Position numbers and translations under genes: made by a program
The notes under the pieces: generated by a model
The model's input: the letters and a program-made list of their open reading frames with translations, nothing else
The model's database searches: none
Told to the model about the DNA's origin: nothing
Shown here: positions 25,002-35,160 of the stretch, one piece after another
How positions within the stretch are numbered: the first letter of the stretch is position 1
Layout: every line of letters starts with the position of its first letter
Assembly (NCBI GenBank): GCA_002841625.1
Contig: PHAG01000002.1
Span: 62,001 to 126,000, forward strand
Reading direction: 5' to 3'
Origin: Firmicutes bacterium HGW-Firmicutes-1
GTDB lineage: Bacteria; Bacillota; Clostridia; Lachnospirales; Vallitaleaceae
DNA length: 64,000 bases

Positions 25002-26792
25002 ATGAAAAAGGATTTATATAAAGGAGAAATGAAAAAGCATTTAATTGCTGTTTTCATTCTCTTTATTTTTGCTTTTACAGCACTGATAGTAAGAGTGGTG
25101 TATATTAATATCCGAGATAATCAAAATTATAAGACAAGTGTATTGTCGCAGCATGTGAGTACCTTAACCAAATCAGATGTTATTGCTGCAAAACGAGGTT
25201 CGATTTTGGATAGAAATAGTACGGTTTTAGCAGAGAGCGTTAAGGTATACAATGTTATATATGATCCGGGAGTTTTAAATCAAAATAAGAAAGAAATAAT
25301 AGATGCAACGAATTTGACTTTAAGCAGTACAATACCAGGTATAACGATTGCACAGCTTAATGAATTATTAGTTAAAAATAAAAATAGTCATTATCAAATT
25401 ATTGCACGTGAATTAGATTATAACGCAGTAAAAGGCATTGATGAAAGTATAAAAGATAAGAGTATACAGGGTGTTTTTTTAGAGGCACATTACAAACGTA
25501 TTTATCCATATAATACAATGGCATCTGATGTTATTGGATTTTTTAGTAACACAAGTGGTGGTAGCTACGGAGTTGAAGAATACTATCAAAGTGATCTTTG
25601 TGGTAAAGATGGAAGGTTATTTGGAGCACTTGACGATGGAGCTATTGTAAATCAGGAGGAAGTACCGCCCAAAAATGGCAACCAAATCGTACTAACGATA
25701 GACTTTGGCATACAAAAATATGTTGAAGAAGCAATCTTGAAATATTATGAAGAGCATGATGCAAAAAGTGTTAATGTTATTGTGATGAACCCTAAAAATG
25801 GGGAAATTTTAGCGATGGCTTCTCATCCTAATTATAACTTAAATGATCCATATAACCTTACAGATATTGTTGATGCATCTGTTTTAAGTAGCATGACAGA
25901 CGAAAACAAATATGAACAAAGATATCAACTATGGAGAAACTTCATGGTTAGTGATACCTATGAACCTGGATCGACTTATAAGCCATTTGTTATTGCAGCA
26001 GCACTTGAAGAAGGGAAAATAAGCTTAAATAGCACGTATCAGTGTGATGGTGGGAAAAAAATCCATGGACATTATATTAGGTGTTGGAAGGAAGGAGGAC
26101 ATGGCGTTCAAACTGTGTCAGAGGCTCTTGCAAATTCGTGTAATGTTGCTTTAATGGAGATTGGAGAAGCACTAGGGAAAGATGATTATTTTTCGTATCA
26201 ACAAATGTTTGGTTTTGGTGCCAAAACAAATATTGATGTTCTTGGTGAAGGTAAGGGAGTATATAATACCTACGAACAAATTGGTCCAGTAGAGCTTGCT
26301 ACAGGCTCATTTGGACAAGGGTTTAATGTCACGCCAATTCAACTTACAGCTGCATTTTCATCCTTAATTAATGGGGGATACTTATATGAACCATATTTAA
26401 TGAAGGAAGTAATTGATGAGGATGGCAAAACGATTATGCATAAGCAACCTCAATTAATAAGACAAACCGTGTCAGAAGATACATCAAAGAATCTGATTAA
26501 ATCCTTAGAAACTGTTGTAGATGATGGTACTGGAAATAAAGCCTCGATAGAAGGTTATAGAATTGGTGGTAAAACTGGAACAGCTGAAAAAGGGAATCGA
26601 TTAGACGATTTGTATATGGTGTCATTCATAGGCTTTGCCCCCGTGGAAAATCCTCAGTTAATAACACTTGTAGTTATTGATGAGCCAGACGTAATTAATC
26701 CCGATAGTGGATTAGCATCAAAAGTCTTTACAGATATTATGACAAAAGTATTGCCATATAAAACTATCTTTAGTACGCTTGAAATAGATTAG
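25002..26792 (+). CDS. pbpB: Class B penicillin-binding protein (FtsI/PbpB type)
   Basis: A 596-residue septal peptidoglycan transpeptidase. N-terminal membrane anchor (about 12-34), pedestal/dimerisation domain beginning AAKRGSILDRNSTVLAES, and transpeptidase domain with SxxK STYK (S324), SCN (379-381) and KTGT (524-527). There is no PASTA tail. It is the first of two adjacent class B PBPs and corresponds in position to Bacillus pbpB, the essential division PBP partnering FtsW. It starts 8 nt after ftsL. The three active-site motifs are canonical, in contrast to the next gene. Confidence 0.94.
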   Translation: MKKDLYKGEMKKHLIAVFILFIFAFTALIVRVVYINIRDNQNYKTSVLSQHVSTLTKSDVIAAKRGSILDRNSTVLAESVKVYNVIYDPGVLNQNKKEIIDATNLTLSSTIPGITIAQLNELLVKNKNSHYQIIARELDYNAVKGIDESIKDKSIQGVFLEAHYKRIYPYNTMASDVIGFFSNTSGGSYGVEEYYQSDLCGKDGRLFGALDDGAIVNQEEVPPKNGNQIVLTIDFGIQKYVEEAILKYYEEHDAKSVNVIVMNPKNGEILAMASHPNYNLNDPYNLTDIVDASVLSSMTDENKYEQRYQLWRNFMVSDTYEPGSTYKPFVIAAALEEGKISLNSTYQCDGGKKIHGHYIRCWKEGGHGVQTVSEALANSCNVALMEIGEALGKDDYFSYQQMFGFGAKTNIDVLGEGKGVYNTYEQIGPVELATGSFGQGFNVTPIQLTAAFSSLINGGYLYEPYLMKEVIDEDGKTIMHKQPQLIRQTVSEDTSKNLIKSLETVVDDGTGNKASIEGYRIGGKTGTAEKGNRLDDLYMVSFIGFAPVENPQLITLVVIDEPDVINPDSGLASKVFTDIMTKVLPYKTIFSTLEID

Positions 26793-26820
26793 CACACTAA
26801 AAGTTGCGTTAAATTAAAAT

Positions 26821-26844
26821 CTATTTTCAAGCAACTTGAAATAG
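26821..26844 (+). other. Stem-loop in the pbpB-spoVD gap
   Basis: CTATTTTCAAG pairs with CTTGAAATAG (one bulged T) around CAA. No T-run follows, so this is more likely an mRNA processing or stabilising hairpin than a terminator. Part of it repeats the last 16 nt of pbpB (26778-26793). Confidence 0.5.
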
Positions 26845-26922
26845 AATAGCTTGCTTCATTTAATAAAAGTATAATTGCTCTTGAGTATCATAAAATATAA
26901 TTAAAAAGACTTAGGATATTTT

Positions 26923-28674
26923 ATGGAAAGAGTGAAAACATTTCATAGGAAGAAAATAGTATTTATATGTAGTGTAGTTATATTATTATTAATTGCGTTA
27001 ACGATTAGAGTAGGATATTTAATGATTTTTGAGGCGAATTTTTTACAAGAGAAAGCAGAACAGTTACATAATAGAGAACGTTCAATTAAATCAAAAAGGG
27101 GTATAATTTATGATAGAAATGGTATCCCTATTGCTGTTAATCAGTCAGTAACTAGAATATCGGTTATACATAATCAAATAACTGAACCAGAGAAAGTCAC
27201 AAAACTACTATCTGAAAAGCTGGAACTTGAATATGAATATGTGGAGAAAAAAGTTAAGAACAGAGTTGCTATTGAAATTATTAAAAAAAATGTTGATAAA
27301 ATAGTAGCGGATGAGATTAGAAAGCTTGATTTAGATGGGGTAATGATCGATGAAGATTATAGGCGAATTTATCCTTTTGAAAATTTAGCAGCTCATGTGA
27401 TTGGTTTTGTTGGGTCTGATAATCAAGGTATCATAGGATTAGAAGTTCAATATGACTCCTTTTTAAAAGGTAAGAATGGCATGATCTATACGCAGACGAA
27501 TGCCAAGGGCATTGAAATAAATAACGTTGCTGAAACCAGAGAAGAACCAATTGATGGTCAAAATTTAAATGTTAGTATAGATATAAATATCCAACAATAT
27601 GCCCAGCAGGCACTAGAAAAGGTACTTATATCAAAAAAGACAGAAAAAGGTTCTATCATCGTTATGAATCCTCAAAATGGTGAGATTTATGCAATGGTAA
27701 ATAAACCTGATTTTAACTTAAATGATCCTTTCTATTTAGAAAATAAGAGTCTAACTGGTAAAGAAAAAGAGAACGCACTCAATCAGCTTTGGAGAAATTA
27801 TGCGATTAATGATACTTATGAACCTGGGTCAACCTTCAAGGTTGTAACTACATCAGCAGGACTCGAAGATAAAGTGGTCTCCTTGACGGACACTTTTAGT
27901 TGCCCAGGATATGCAATTGTAGAAGATAGACGTATCAGATGTCATAAATATGGAGGTCATGGAGCTGAAACTTTTTTGGAAGGTGTACAAAATTCCTGTA
28001 ACCCAGTTTTTATGGCTGTAGCAGAAAGATTGGGCGTTGACCGGTTCTTGTATTATTTAGACAAATTTGGTTTAAATGAAAAAACAGGTGTTGATTTGCC
28101 AGGCGAAGCGGTGAGTATTATGCATAAAAAAGAAAATATAGGACCAGTGGAGCTTGCAACGATGTCTTTTGGCCAATCATTTCAAATTACACCTCTTCAA
28201 CTGTTAAGAGCTGGAGCTGCAGTAGTAAATGGTGGGAAATTAGTGACACCACACTTTGCAGTAAATGTAACAGATCAAAAAGGAAATATTCTTAAAACTT
28301 TTGAATATGATACCTCAAAAAGAGCTATAAGTGAAGAAACTTCTGTATTGATGTGCTCTATATTAGAAAGTGTTGTATCAGTAGGAACTGGAAGAAATTG
28401 CTTTATTAAGGGATACGAGGTTGGGGGTAAAACTGCTACATCTGAAAAGTTACCTAGAAGTAGTAATAAATATATTTCTTCATTTCTAGGCTTTGCTCCA
28501 GCGGATAATCCACAGGTAATGATTTTAGTTATAGTAGATGAACCTAAAGGGATATATTATGGAGGTACTGTAGCAGCTCCAGTGGCTAAAGAGTTGTTTG
28601 AGAACATTCTACCTTATTTAGGAATAGATCCGGTATATGAAGAGTTAGATCAAGAAAATGAAAGCGTAGAATAA
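26923..28674 (+). CDS. spoVD: Class B penicillin-binding protein, SpoVD type
   Basis: A 583-residue class B PBP: membrane anchor (about 11-35), SKRGIIYDRNGIPIAVNQS pedestal start, SxxK STFK (S303), SCN (358-360), and KTAT (503-506) where most PBPs have KTGT. The KTA variant followed by SEKLPRSSNKYISSFLGFAP is, as far as I recall, typical of a SpoVD-like clostridial subgroup. Order ftsL-pbpB-spoVD-murE matches Bacillus, where SpoVD with SpoVE makes the spore cortex. No PASTA domain is present, unlike Bacillus SpoVD. A vegetative role cannot be excluded. AGGATATTTT is a poor SD, and the 130-nt gap may hold a separate promoter. Confidence 0.87.
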   Translation: MERVKTFHRKKIVFICSVVILLLIALTIRVGYLMIFEANFLQEKAEQLHNRERSIKSKRGIIYDRNGIPIAVNQSVTRISVIHNQITEPEKVTKLLSEKLELEYEYVEKKVKNRVAIEIIKKNVDKIVADEIRKLDLDGVMIDEDYRRIYPFENLAAHVIGFVGSDNQGIIGLEVQYDSFLKGKNGMIYTQTNAKGIEINNVAETREEPIDGQNLNVSIDINIQQYAQQALEKVLISKKTEKGSIIVMNPQNGEIYAMVNKPDFNLNDPFYLENKSLTGKEKENALNQLWRNYAINDTYEPGSTFKVVTTSAGLEDKVVSLTDTFSCPGYAIVEDRRIRCHKYGGHGAETFLEGVQNSCNPVFMAVAERLGVDRFLYYLDKFGLNEKTGVDLPGEAVSIMHKKENIGPVELATMSFGQSFQITPLQLLRAGAAVVNGGKLVTPHFAVNVTDQKGNILKTFEYDTSKRAISEETSVLMCSILESVVSVGTGRNCFIKGYEVGGKTATSEKLPRSSNKYISSFLGFAPADNPQVMILVIVDEPKGIYYGGTVAAPVAKELFENILPYLGIDPVYEELDQENESVE

Positions 28675-28745
28675 TTGAACTCTATGCAGAAATTAAAATT
28701 TATGGTAATATAGTTAAGACAATTTTGAAGTGCTGGAGGTACAGT

Positions 28746-30197
28746 ATGAAATTAAGCGGATTATTAGACGAATTTGAGATAACCTTATTAAAAGGTGACT
28801 TAGACATAAACATAAAAAACATAATCAATGATTCTAGATCAGTAGAAGAAGGAAGTTTGTTTATTTGTATTGATGGATTTGAAACGGATGGACATAAGTA
28901 TATTGAAAGTGCTATAAAAAAAGGTGCAAAAGCCATATTGGTTCAAAAAAAGGTAGAGGTTGAGGAAGATATAACAGTCGTGCAAGTGGAAGACACAAGA
29001 AAAGCATTAGCACTTCTTTCGAGTAAATACTACAATCATCCTTCAAATAAGTTTGAACTTATTGGAATTACTGGAACGAATGGGAAAACATCAACTGTAT
29101 TTCTAATAAAAAATATCCTTGAAAGCTTTAAGAAAAAAACAGGTATCATTGGAACCATTGAAAATAGAATTGGAGACGAAGTTTTTGAGACTTCTAGAAC
29201 AACTCCTGAATCAAATGAATTACAAGAGTTATTTTCAAAAATGGCAGAGGCCAATGTGAATGATGTAATCATGGAAGTTTCTTCTCATGCATTAGATCTT
29301 CATAGAGTTGATGGAAGTATGTTTGATATTGGTGTATTTACGAATCTTTCATTAGATCATCTTGAATATCATAAAACCATGGAAAATTATCGAGATGCAA
29401 AGTTGAAACTTTTAAATATGTGCCCAATAGGTGTTATTAATATAGATGATACGGTAGGTGTATATATGGTTGAAAATAGCAACTGTAAAAAATACATTAC
29501 TTATGGGTGCGACAATGATAAGGCTTCGTTAAATGCAAGTAAAATATCAAATAAGATCTCTGGTACTTCATTCTATTTGACATTGAATGGAGAAGAGCAC
29601 CTTTTTGAAATACAAACGCCAGGTAAATTTAGTGTTTATAATGCATTAGCAGCAATCGGTGTTTGTATTGCGTTAAATGTACCAGTAGAAATAATTAAAA
29701 AATCACTAAAAGAAAAAAGCACAATAAAAGGAAGATTTGAAACCTTTATTAGTAAGGAAGGTTTTTTTGTGATAGTTGATTATGCACACACACCAGATGG
29801 ATTAGAAAATGTATTAGATACAATTCTTGAAGTGTCATTAGGTAGGGTTATTACCGTATTTGGCTGTGGTGGAGATAGAGATCGTTCTAAAAGGCCTAAA
29901 ATGGGAAAAATTGTTGGAGAAAAATCAGATTACTCGATTATTACATCCGATAATCCTAGAACTGAAAATCCAGAACTCATTATGAAAGAAATTGAAGAAG
30001 GAATAAATACAACAGATTGTTTTTATGAAATAATTGAGAGTAGAGAACTAGCAATAGAAAACGCATTATCAATAGCAAAAAAGGATGATATTGTACTTAT
30101 AGCTGGAAAAGGTCATGAAGACTATCAGATCATTGGTACAACAAAAAACTACTTTGATGATGCAGAATTAGTTAAAAAGATTCTATCTAAGAAGTAG
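28746..30197 (+). CDS. murE: UDP-MurNAc-L-Ala-D-Glu:meso-diaminopimelate ligase MurE
   Basis: A 483-residue Mur ligase adding the third peptide residue to the peptidoglycan precursor. ATP-binding GITGTNGKTST (107-117), the carbamylated-lysine region and HTPDGLENVL are intact, and DNPR (402-405, in SDNPRTENP) is the signature for meso-diaminopimelate rather than lysine, so the wall is of DAP type. ATG 28746 follows GGAGG; an in-frame TTG at 28725 overlaps the SD. mraY follows directly; murF, usual at this place, is missing. Confidence 0.97.
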   Translation: MKLSGLLDEFEITLLKGDLDINIKNIINDSRSVEEGSLFICIDGFETDGHKYIESAIKKGAKAILVQKKVEVEEDITVVQVEDTRKALALLSSKYYNHPSNKFELIGITGTNGKTSTVFLIKNILESFKKKTGIIGTIENRIGDEVFETSRTTPESNELQELFSKMAEANVNDVIMEVSSHALDLHRVDGSMFDIGVFTNLSLDHLEYHKTMENYRDAKLKLLNMCPIGVINIDDTVGVYMVENSNCKKYITYGCDNDKASLNASKISNKISGTSFYLTLNGEEHLFEIQTPGKFSVYNALAAIGVCIALNVPVEIIKKSLKEKSTIKGRFETFISKEGFFVIVDYAHTPDGLENVLDTILEVSLGRVITVFGCGGDRDRSKRPKMGKIVGEKSDYSIITSDNPRTENPELIMKEIEEGINTTDCFYEIIESRELAIENALSIAKKDDIVLIAGKGHEDYQIIGTTKNYFDDAELVKKILSKK

Positions 30198-30247
30198 ATG
30201 CATAAAGTAATTATGAATAGATTGAATATTTTCGAGGTGAACAAAAG

Positions 30248-31213
30248 ATGAATACTGCTTTTATTGTACCAATATTGTTAGCATTTATTATTACAGTAAT
30301 TATGTGTCCTATTGTCATTCCCTTTTTGACTAGATTAAAATTTGGTCAATTTATAAGAAATGATGGTCCAAGGACTCATTTGAAAAAAACAGGAACGCCT
30401 ACCATGGGTGGAGTTGTTATTGTGTCAGGTATTTTGATAACATCATTATTCTATATAGAAACGAATCCAGAGATCATACCAATTCTTTTTATGATGATAA
30501 GTTTTGGTGTATTAGGGTTTTTTGATGATTACATTAAAGTTGTAATGAAGCGTTCCTTAGGACTTAGAGCCTATCAAAAAATGCTTGGTCAGTTGTTAAT
30601 ATCTGGTGTTTATTGTTACTATATTATAAACAATACTTCAATTGGAACTAAAATAATTCTTCCATTTTCGAATGGGATATATATTGATTTAGGATGGGGA
30701 TTTATCCCATTTATTTTTATAGTAATCCTTGGTACTGTAAATGGAACGAACTTAACTGACGGATTAGATGGATTGGCATCTTCGATTACAATTCTAGTTG
30801 CTACATTTTTTACTGTAGTCAGCATAGGCGTTGGTTCTAACATTTCGCCGATTACTGGAGCTGCAGCAGGAAGCTTATTGGCTTTTTTACTATTCAATTC
30901 TCATCCTGCCAAGGTATTCATGGGGGATACAGGCTCTCTAGCTCTTGGAGGTTTTGTAGTTTCAACAGCAATTTCACTTAATATGCCACTATTCATTCTA
31001 ATTGTTGGGTTTATTTACTTGGCGGAATGTATATCGGTTATACTTCAAGTTTCATATTTTAAAGCAACTGGCAAACGCATTTTTAAGATGGCGCCAATAC
31101 ATCATCATTTTGAACTACTAGGATGGAAAGAAACGAAGGTTGTTGCAGTGTTTGGAATCATCACTGCTATATTGTGTTTGATTGGTTTGTACGGTTTAAA
31201 TGGATTCTTCTAG
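30248..31213 (+). CDS. mraY: Phospho-MurNAc-pentapeptide transferase MraY
   Basis: A 321-residue ten-helix membrane enzyme that makes lipid I from UDP-MurNAc-pentapeptide and undecaprenyl phosphate. The motifs FFDDYIKVVMKRSLGL (Mg-binding aspartates), NLTDGLDGLA and the HHH loop MAPIHHHFELLGWKE are all present. It begins at ATG 30248 behind GAGGTGAAC. Located between murE and murD, standard for the dcw cluster. Confidence 0.98.
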   Translation: MNTAFIVPILLAFIITVIMCPIVIPFLTRLKFGQFIRNDGPRTHLKKTGTPTMGGVVIVSGILITSLFYIETNPEIIPILFMMISFGVLGFFDDYIKVVMKRSLGLRAYQKMLGQLLISGVYCYYIINNTSIGTKIILPFSNGIYIDLGWGFIPFIFIVILGTVNGTNLTDGLDGLASSITILVATFFTVVSIGVGSNISPITGAAAGSLLAFLLFNSHPAKVFMGDTGSLALGGFVVSTAISLNMPLFILIVGFIYLAECISVILQVSYFKATGKRIFKMAPIHHHFELLGWKETKVVAVFGIITAILCLIGLYGLNGFF

Positions 31214-31252
31214 GCATTTAGAAAAGCGACAGATAGTCGGAGGATAAAAACG

Positions 31253-32608
31253 ATGGAATTAAATAATAAAATGGTTATGATTATTGGCATGGCCAGAAGT
31301 GGAATAGGTTCAGCAAAACTTTGCTATCAACAAGGTGCAACGGTAGCAATCTATGATGGCAAGGATAAATCAGGTTTTGAGGACATTATTCATTCATTAG
31401 CTGAATATAATTTTACGTATTACTTTGGTGAATTTGATAAAAGCTTATTAGACTCTTTAGATTATATGATCTTAAGTCCAGGAGTGCCAACAGACTTATC
31501 TTTTATTGAAAAAGCTAAGGATAAGGGAATCAAGGTAATTGGAGAGATTGAATTAGCCTATGCTTTTTGTAAGTCAGAAATAATTGCTATTACTGGAACG
31601 AATGGAAAAACGACAACTACTTCACTCGTTGGTGAAATAATAAATGCCATTCATTCAAATACATTTGTTGTTGGCAATATTGGTAATCCCTTTACAAATG
31701 TAGTACTTGATACGAAAGAGGATGGTATTGTTGTTGCCGAAATAAGTAGCTTTCAACTTGAGTCGATTAAGACGTTTAAACCAAAAGTAAGTGCAATATT
31801 GAATTTGACCGAGGATCATTTAAATAGACACAAAACCTTTGAAAATTATGTTGGAGCTAAGCTTCGCATTACAGAAAATCAAGATGAAAACGACTATTCA
31901 ATTTTAAATCATGAGGATGAATTATGCAAAGAGTTAGCTAAAAAAATTCGTGCTCAAATTCTTTGGTTTTCCATGAAGGAAGAAGTAGAAGGCGTATATT
32001 TCAAGAACAATAAGCTAATGGTTAATTATAACGGTATTCATGAGGAAATAATGTCTATGATGGATGTAAAGTTACTTGGTAGCCATAATATTGAAAATAT
32101 TATGGCAGCAATAGCAATATCCTTGTGTATGAACATTCCTTTTGAAACAATTAAAACGATTATTACAAGCTTTAAGGGCGTAGAACATAGAATAGAATTT
32201 TCTGGTGAGATTAAGGGTGTAAAATATTACAATGATTCAAAAGCAACCAATCCTGATGCTGCAATAAAAGGCATCATGGCAATGGTAACACCAACTGTAC
32301 TTATTGCAGGTGGTATGGATAAGGGAAGTGAATATGATCAGTGGATACGCTCTTTTGACAACAAGGTGAAAATCTTAATTTTATTTGGAGAAACGAAGGA
32401 AAAGATTAAGCAGTCAGCTATTTTATGTGGATTTCATTCCGTTATAATCGTAAATACGCTTGAAGAAGCTGTGTTACAAGCGTCAAGGACTGCTGAAGAA
32501 GGTGATTGTGTTTTGCTTTCACCTGCGTGTGCTAGTTGGGATATGTTCACAAGCTATGAAGAAAGAGGAGATCTCTTTAAGAAACTCATAACAACATTAA
32601 CAGTGTGA
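31253..32608 (+). CDS. murD: UDP-MurNAc-L-alanine:D-glutamate ligase MurD
   Basis: A 451-residue cytoplasmic Mur ligase. An N-terminal Rossmann domain (MVMIIGMARSGIGSAKLC, LSPGVP), the ATP loop ITGTNGKTTTTSLVGEI (about 114-130), and the C-terminal KGVEHRIEF, YYNDSKATNPDA and LSPACASWDMFTSYEERG motifs are conserved. It adds D-glutamate as the second peptide residue. GGAGG at 31239-31243 precedes the ATG by 9 nt. The ftsW start follows 13 nt after the stop. Confidence 0.97.
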   Translation: MELNNKMVMIIGMARSGIGSAKLCYQQGATVAIYDGKDKSGFEDIIHSLAEYNFTYYFGEFDKSLLDSLDYMILSPGVPTDLSFIEKAKDKGIKVIGEIELAYAFCKSEIIAITGTNGKTTTTSLVGEIINAIHSNTFVVGNIGNPFTNVVLDTKEDGIVVAEISSFQLESIKTFKPKVSAILNLTEDHLNRHKTFENYVGAKLRITENQDENDYSILNHEDELCKELAKKIRAQILWFSMKEEVEGVYFKNNKLMVNYNGIHEEIMSMMDVKLLGSHNIENIMAAIAISLCMNIPFETIKTIITSFKGVEHRIEFSGEIKGVKYYNDSKATNPDAAIKGIMAMVTPTVLIAGGMDKGSEYDQWIRSFDNKVKILILFGETKEKIKQSAILCGFHSVIIVNTLEEAVLQASRTAEEGDCVLLSPACASWDMFTSYEERGDLFKKLITTLTV

Positions 32609-32621
32609 GGAAGTGAATTGC

Positions 32622-33794
32622 TTGAACAAATCGAAAAAGAAAAGAAATATAAAAGTAAGAAGAGATAGTAGCAAAGGCTCATCAGTTGACATTACATTGG
32701 TATTTGTTATTTTATTCTTGATTGTTTTTGGAATCATTATGATCTATAGTTCGAGTTATTATGCTTCTTATGAAACCTATGGAAATCATATTGAATTTTT
32801 AAAAAAACAATCGTTATGGTGTATTATTGGGGTTCTAACCATGTATCTAATATCTCAAATCCCTTATAAATTTATCACGCAATTTTGGTTGCTTATTTAC
32901 GGAAGCTCAATCGTATGCTTGATTTTAGTTCTATTTATTGGCGATGAAATCAATGGGGCAAAGAGATGGTTAGATTTTAAAATAATTGGATTTCAACCCT
33001 CAGAGCTAGCAAAGTTAGCTACAATCATTGCTATGGCGGTTGCAATCACTAGTACCCAAAAATACATAACAAATTTAAAGGTATTTCTTCTTAATATGTT
33101 CATTGTAATTTTACCTACTATATTAATTGGATTACAAAATATGAGTACTGCCTTTGTAGTTTTTGCAATTGGATCATCAATGGTATTTGTTGCACTTCCA
33201 AACTTTAAATCTATTTTTAAATTTATGGTCTTGCCCTGTGGCATCTTAGTTGGATTGCTATTCATATTTAAAAATGTATCAAGTTTCTTTATCAAAGGAT
33301 ATCAAATGGGCAGATGGGAGACTTTCGTAAATGGACCTTGGTCAGATCCACAAGGGAAAGGGTATCAAACAATTCAATCCTTGTATGCTATAGGATCAGG
33401 TGGATTTTTTGGGAAAGGGTTAGGCTACAGTATGCAAAAAAATGGCTTTATACCCGAAGCTCATAATGATATCATTTTTTCAATAGTATGTGAAGAATTA
33501 GGTCTTTTTGGAGCAATTGCACTTATTATGTTGTTTATACTACTCATTTGGAGATGTATGGTAATTGCTAGCAAGGCAAAAAATATATTAGGGCTTTTAA
33601 TTGTATCGGGTGTAATGGTACAAATTGCTATTCAAGTTATCATAAATATTGCTGTAGTAACAAATTCTATGCCTACTACCGGTATGCCACTACCTTTTAT
33701 TAGCTATGGGGGCTCCTCATTACTGTTTCTAATGATAGAAATGGGATTGGTATTAAATGTCTCACGGCATATCCAAACAACAGAGGAAAGGTAA
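32622..33794 (+). CDS. ftsW: SEDS glycosyltransferase FtsW/SpoVE
   Basis: A SEDS-family peptidoglycan glycosyltransferase of about 390 residues with ten membrane helices: early VDITLVFVILFLIVFGIIMI, GAKRWLDFKIIGFQPSELAK, the extracellular loop with QGKGYQTIQSLYAIGSGG, and the C-terminal GMPLPFISYGGSSL. It works with the class B PBPs upstream. Position after murD corresponds to Bacillus spoVE, so it may serve division, cortex or both. The start is probably TTG at 32622: AGGAAGTG gives good spacing for it, whereas GTG 32613 overlaps that SD. Confidence 0.94.
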   Translation: MNKSKKKRNIKVRRDSSKGSSVDITLVFVILFLIVFGIIMIYSSSYYASYETYGNHIEFLKKQSLWCIIGVLTMYLISQIPYKFITQFWLLIYGSSIVCLILVLFIGDEINGAKRWLDFKIIGFQPSELAKLATIIAMAVAITSTQKYITNLKVFLLNMFIVILPTILIGLQNMSTAFVVFAIGSSMVFVALPNFKSIFKFMVLPCGILVGLLFIFKNVSSFFIKGYQMGRWETFVNGPWSDPQGKGYQTIQSLYAIGSGGFFGKGLGYSMQKNGFIPEAHNDIIFSIVCEELGLFGAIALIMLFILLIWRCMVIASKAKNILGLLIVSGVMVQIAIQVIINIAVVTNSMPTTGMPLPFISYGGSSLLFLMIEMGLVLNVSRHIQTTEER

Positions 33795-33893
33795 TTATTA
33801 TAATAAAAAAGTAATATAACAACATAGTCACAATATTTCTTTTATTGAATACTATATCTATATAGATTTGCTATTTTTTGGAGGTAGCAGTAT

Positions 33894-35147
33894 ATGGGTA
33901 AGTACTCAGTGGTAGGTGGAAATCGTCTTGAAGGTGATTTAACTGTCCAAGGTTCTAAAAATGCAGTGTTACCAATACTAGCAGCAACGATTTTAAATAA
34001 AGGTAAGTCCTATTTGCATAATTGTCCAAAAATATTAGACGTATATAATATGATCAATATATTAAAAGCAATTGGTTGCAGTGTTAATTGGCAAGATAAT
34101 GTTTTAATCATTGATTCAAGTGTAATTACTACAGATAAAATACCTGAAAATTATGTTCAAACAATGCGATCATCAATTATCGTACTTGGGTCAGTATTAG
34201 GTAGATTGAAAAGCGTAATGATTTCATTTCCAGGAGGGTGTTCCATTGGCGTTCGTCCGATAGATTTACACATAAAAGCTTTAAAGCAAATGAACATTAA
34301 TATTTTTGATACGAGTGGATTTTTAAAATGTACCACCAATGAAATAAAGGGAAGTACAATTCATTTAGACTATCCAAGTGTTGGTGCAACAGAGAATGTA
34401 ATGTTAGTTGCTGTTTTATCCTCTGGTACTACAAAAATTTATAATGCTGCTAAGGAACCTGAAATCATAGAATTAGAAATTTTTCTAAATGCTATGGGAG
34501 CAAAAATAAGTGGTGCTGGAAGTGATTGTATAATGATTCAAGGTGTTAAGAAACTTGATGATGTTGAATATCAAATAATGCCTGACCGCATTGTAGCAGG
34601 CACCTTTTTAGCCGCAACAGCTATTACTGGTGGAGAGCTATTGTTGCAAAATGTTCATGCAGATCATTTAGATTCAATATGTTGTAAATTAGAAGAAATG
34701 GGTTGCTTCATTAACAGCAAGAATAATAAACTTTTCATTAGAAGTGATGGGGATCTTAAAGCTATAAACTTAATTAGAACGCAACCCCACCCAGGCTTTC
34801 CAACTGACATGCAAGCTCAAATTATGGCATGCTTATCTATAGCAAAAGGTACGAGTATTATCTCAGAAACCATTTTTGAATCAAGATTTAAACATGTTCC
34901 AGAATTATCTAAAATGGGTGCGGATATTATAATTGAAGGAAGACTAGCAATTATCAAGGGTGTAAATAGGCTACAAGGATCAGAAGTCTTTGCTGAAGAT
35001 TTACGAGGTGGCGCAGCTCTTATTATTGCAGGTTTAGCGGCAGAAGGAAATACAGTTGTTCATAACTCTCAACATATAAGAAGAGGTTATGAAGATTTTG
35101 ATGATAAACTAAAACAATTAGGTGCAAATATTAGTTATATTGATTAA
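33894..35147 (+). CDS. murA: UDP-N-acetylglucosamine 1-carboxyvinyltransferase MurA
   Basis: A 417-residue EPSP-synthase-fold enzyme transferring enolpyruvate to UDP-GlcNAc, the first committed step of peptidoglycan synthesis and the fosfomycin target. GSKNAVLPILAA (20-31) and the active-site cysteine C116 in FPGGCSIGVRPIDLH are intact, so fosfomycin sensitivity at this residue is expected. GGAGGT precedes the ATG. It lies where murG/murB stand in Bacillus; neither of those is in the window. Confidence 0.97.
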   Translation: MGKYSVVGGNRLEGDLTVQGSKNAVLPILAATILNKGKSYLHNCPKILDVYNMINILKAIGCSVNWQDNVLIIDSSVITTDKIPENYVQTMRSSIIVLGSVLGRLKSVMISFPGGCSIGVRPIDLHIKALKQMNINIFDTSGFLKCTTNEIKGSTIHLDYPSVGATENVMLVAVLSSGTTKIYNAAKEPEIIELEIFLNAMGAKISGAGSDCIMIQGVKKLDDVEYQIMPDRIVAGTFLAATAITGGELLLQNVHADHLDSICCKLEEMGCFINSKNNKLFIRSDGDLKAINLIRTQPHPGFPTDMQAQIMACLSIAKGTSIISETIFESRFKHVPELSKMGADIIIEGRLAIIKGVNRLQGSEVFAEDLRGGAALIIAGLAAEGNTVVHNSQHIRRGYEDFDDKLKQLGANISYID

Positions 35148-35160
35148 TATAGGTGATAAA

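Noticed and set aside
26778-26851. Duplicated 3' end of pbpB
   Set aside because: The 16-nt match (26778-26793 and 26836-26851) is short and its second copy is explained by the local stem-loop at 26821-26844.
25002-28674. Recent duplication of the two adjacent PBPs
   Set aside because: The two proteins differ throughout and in the third active-site motif, and both have counterparts in the same order in Bacillus, so they are old paralogs.
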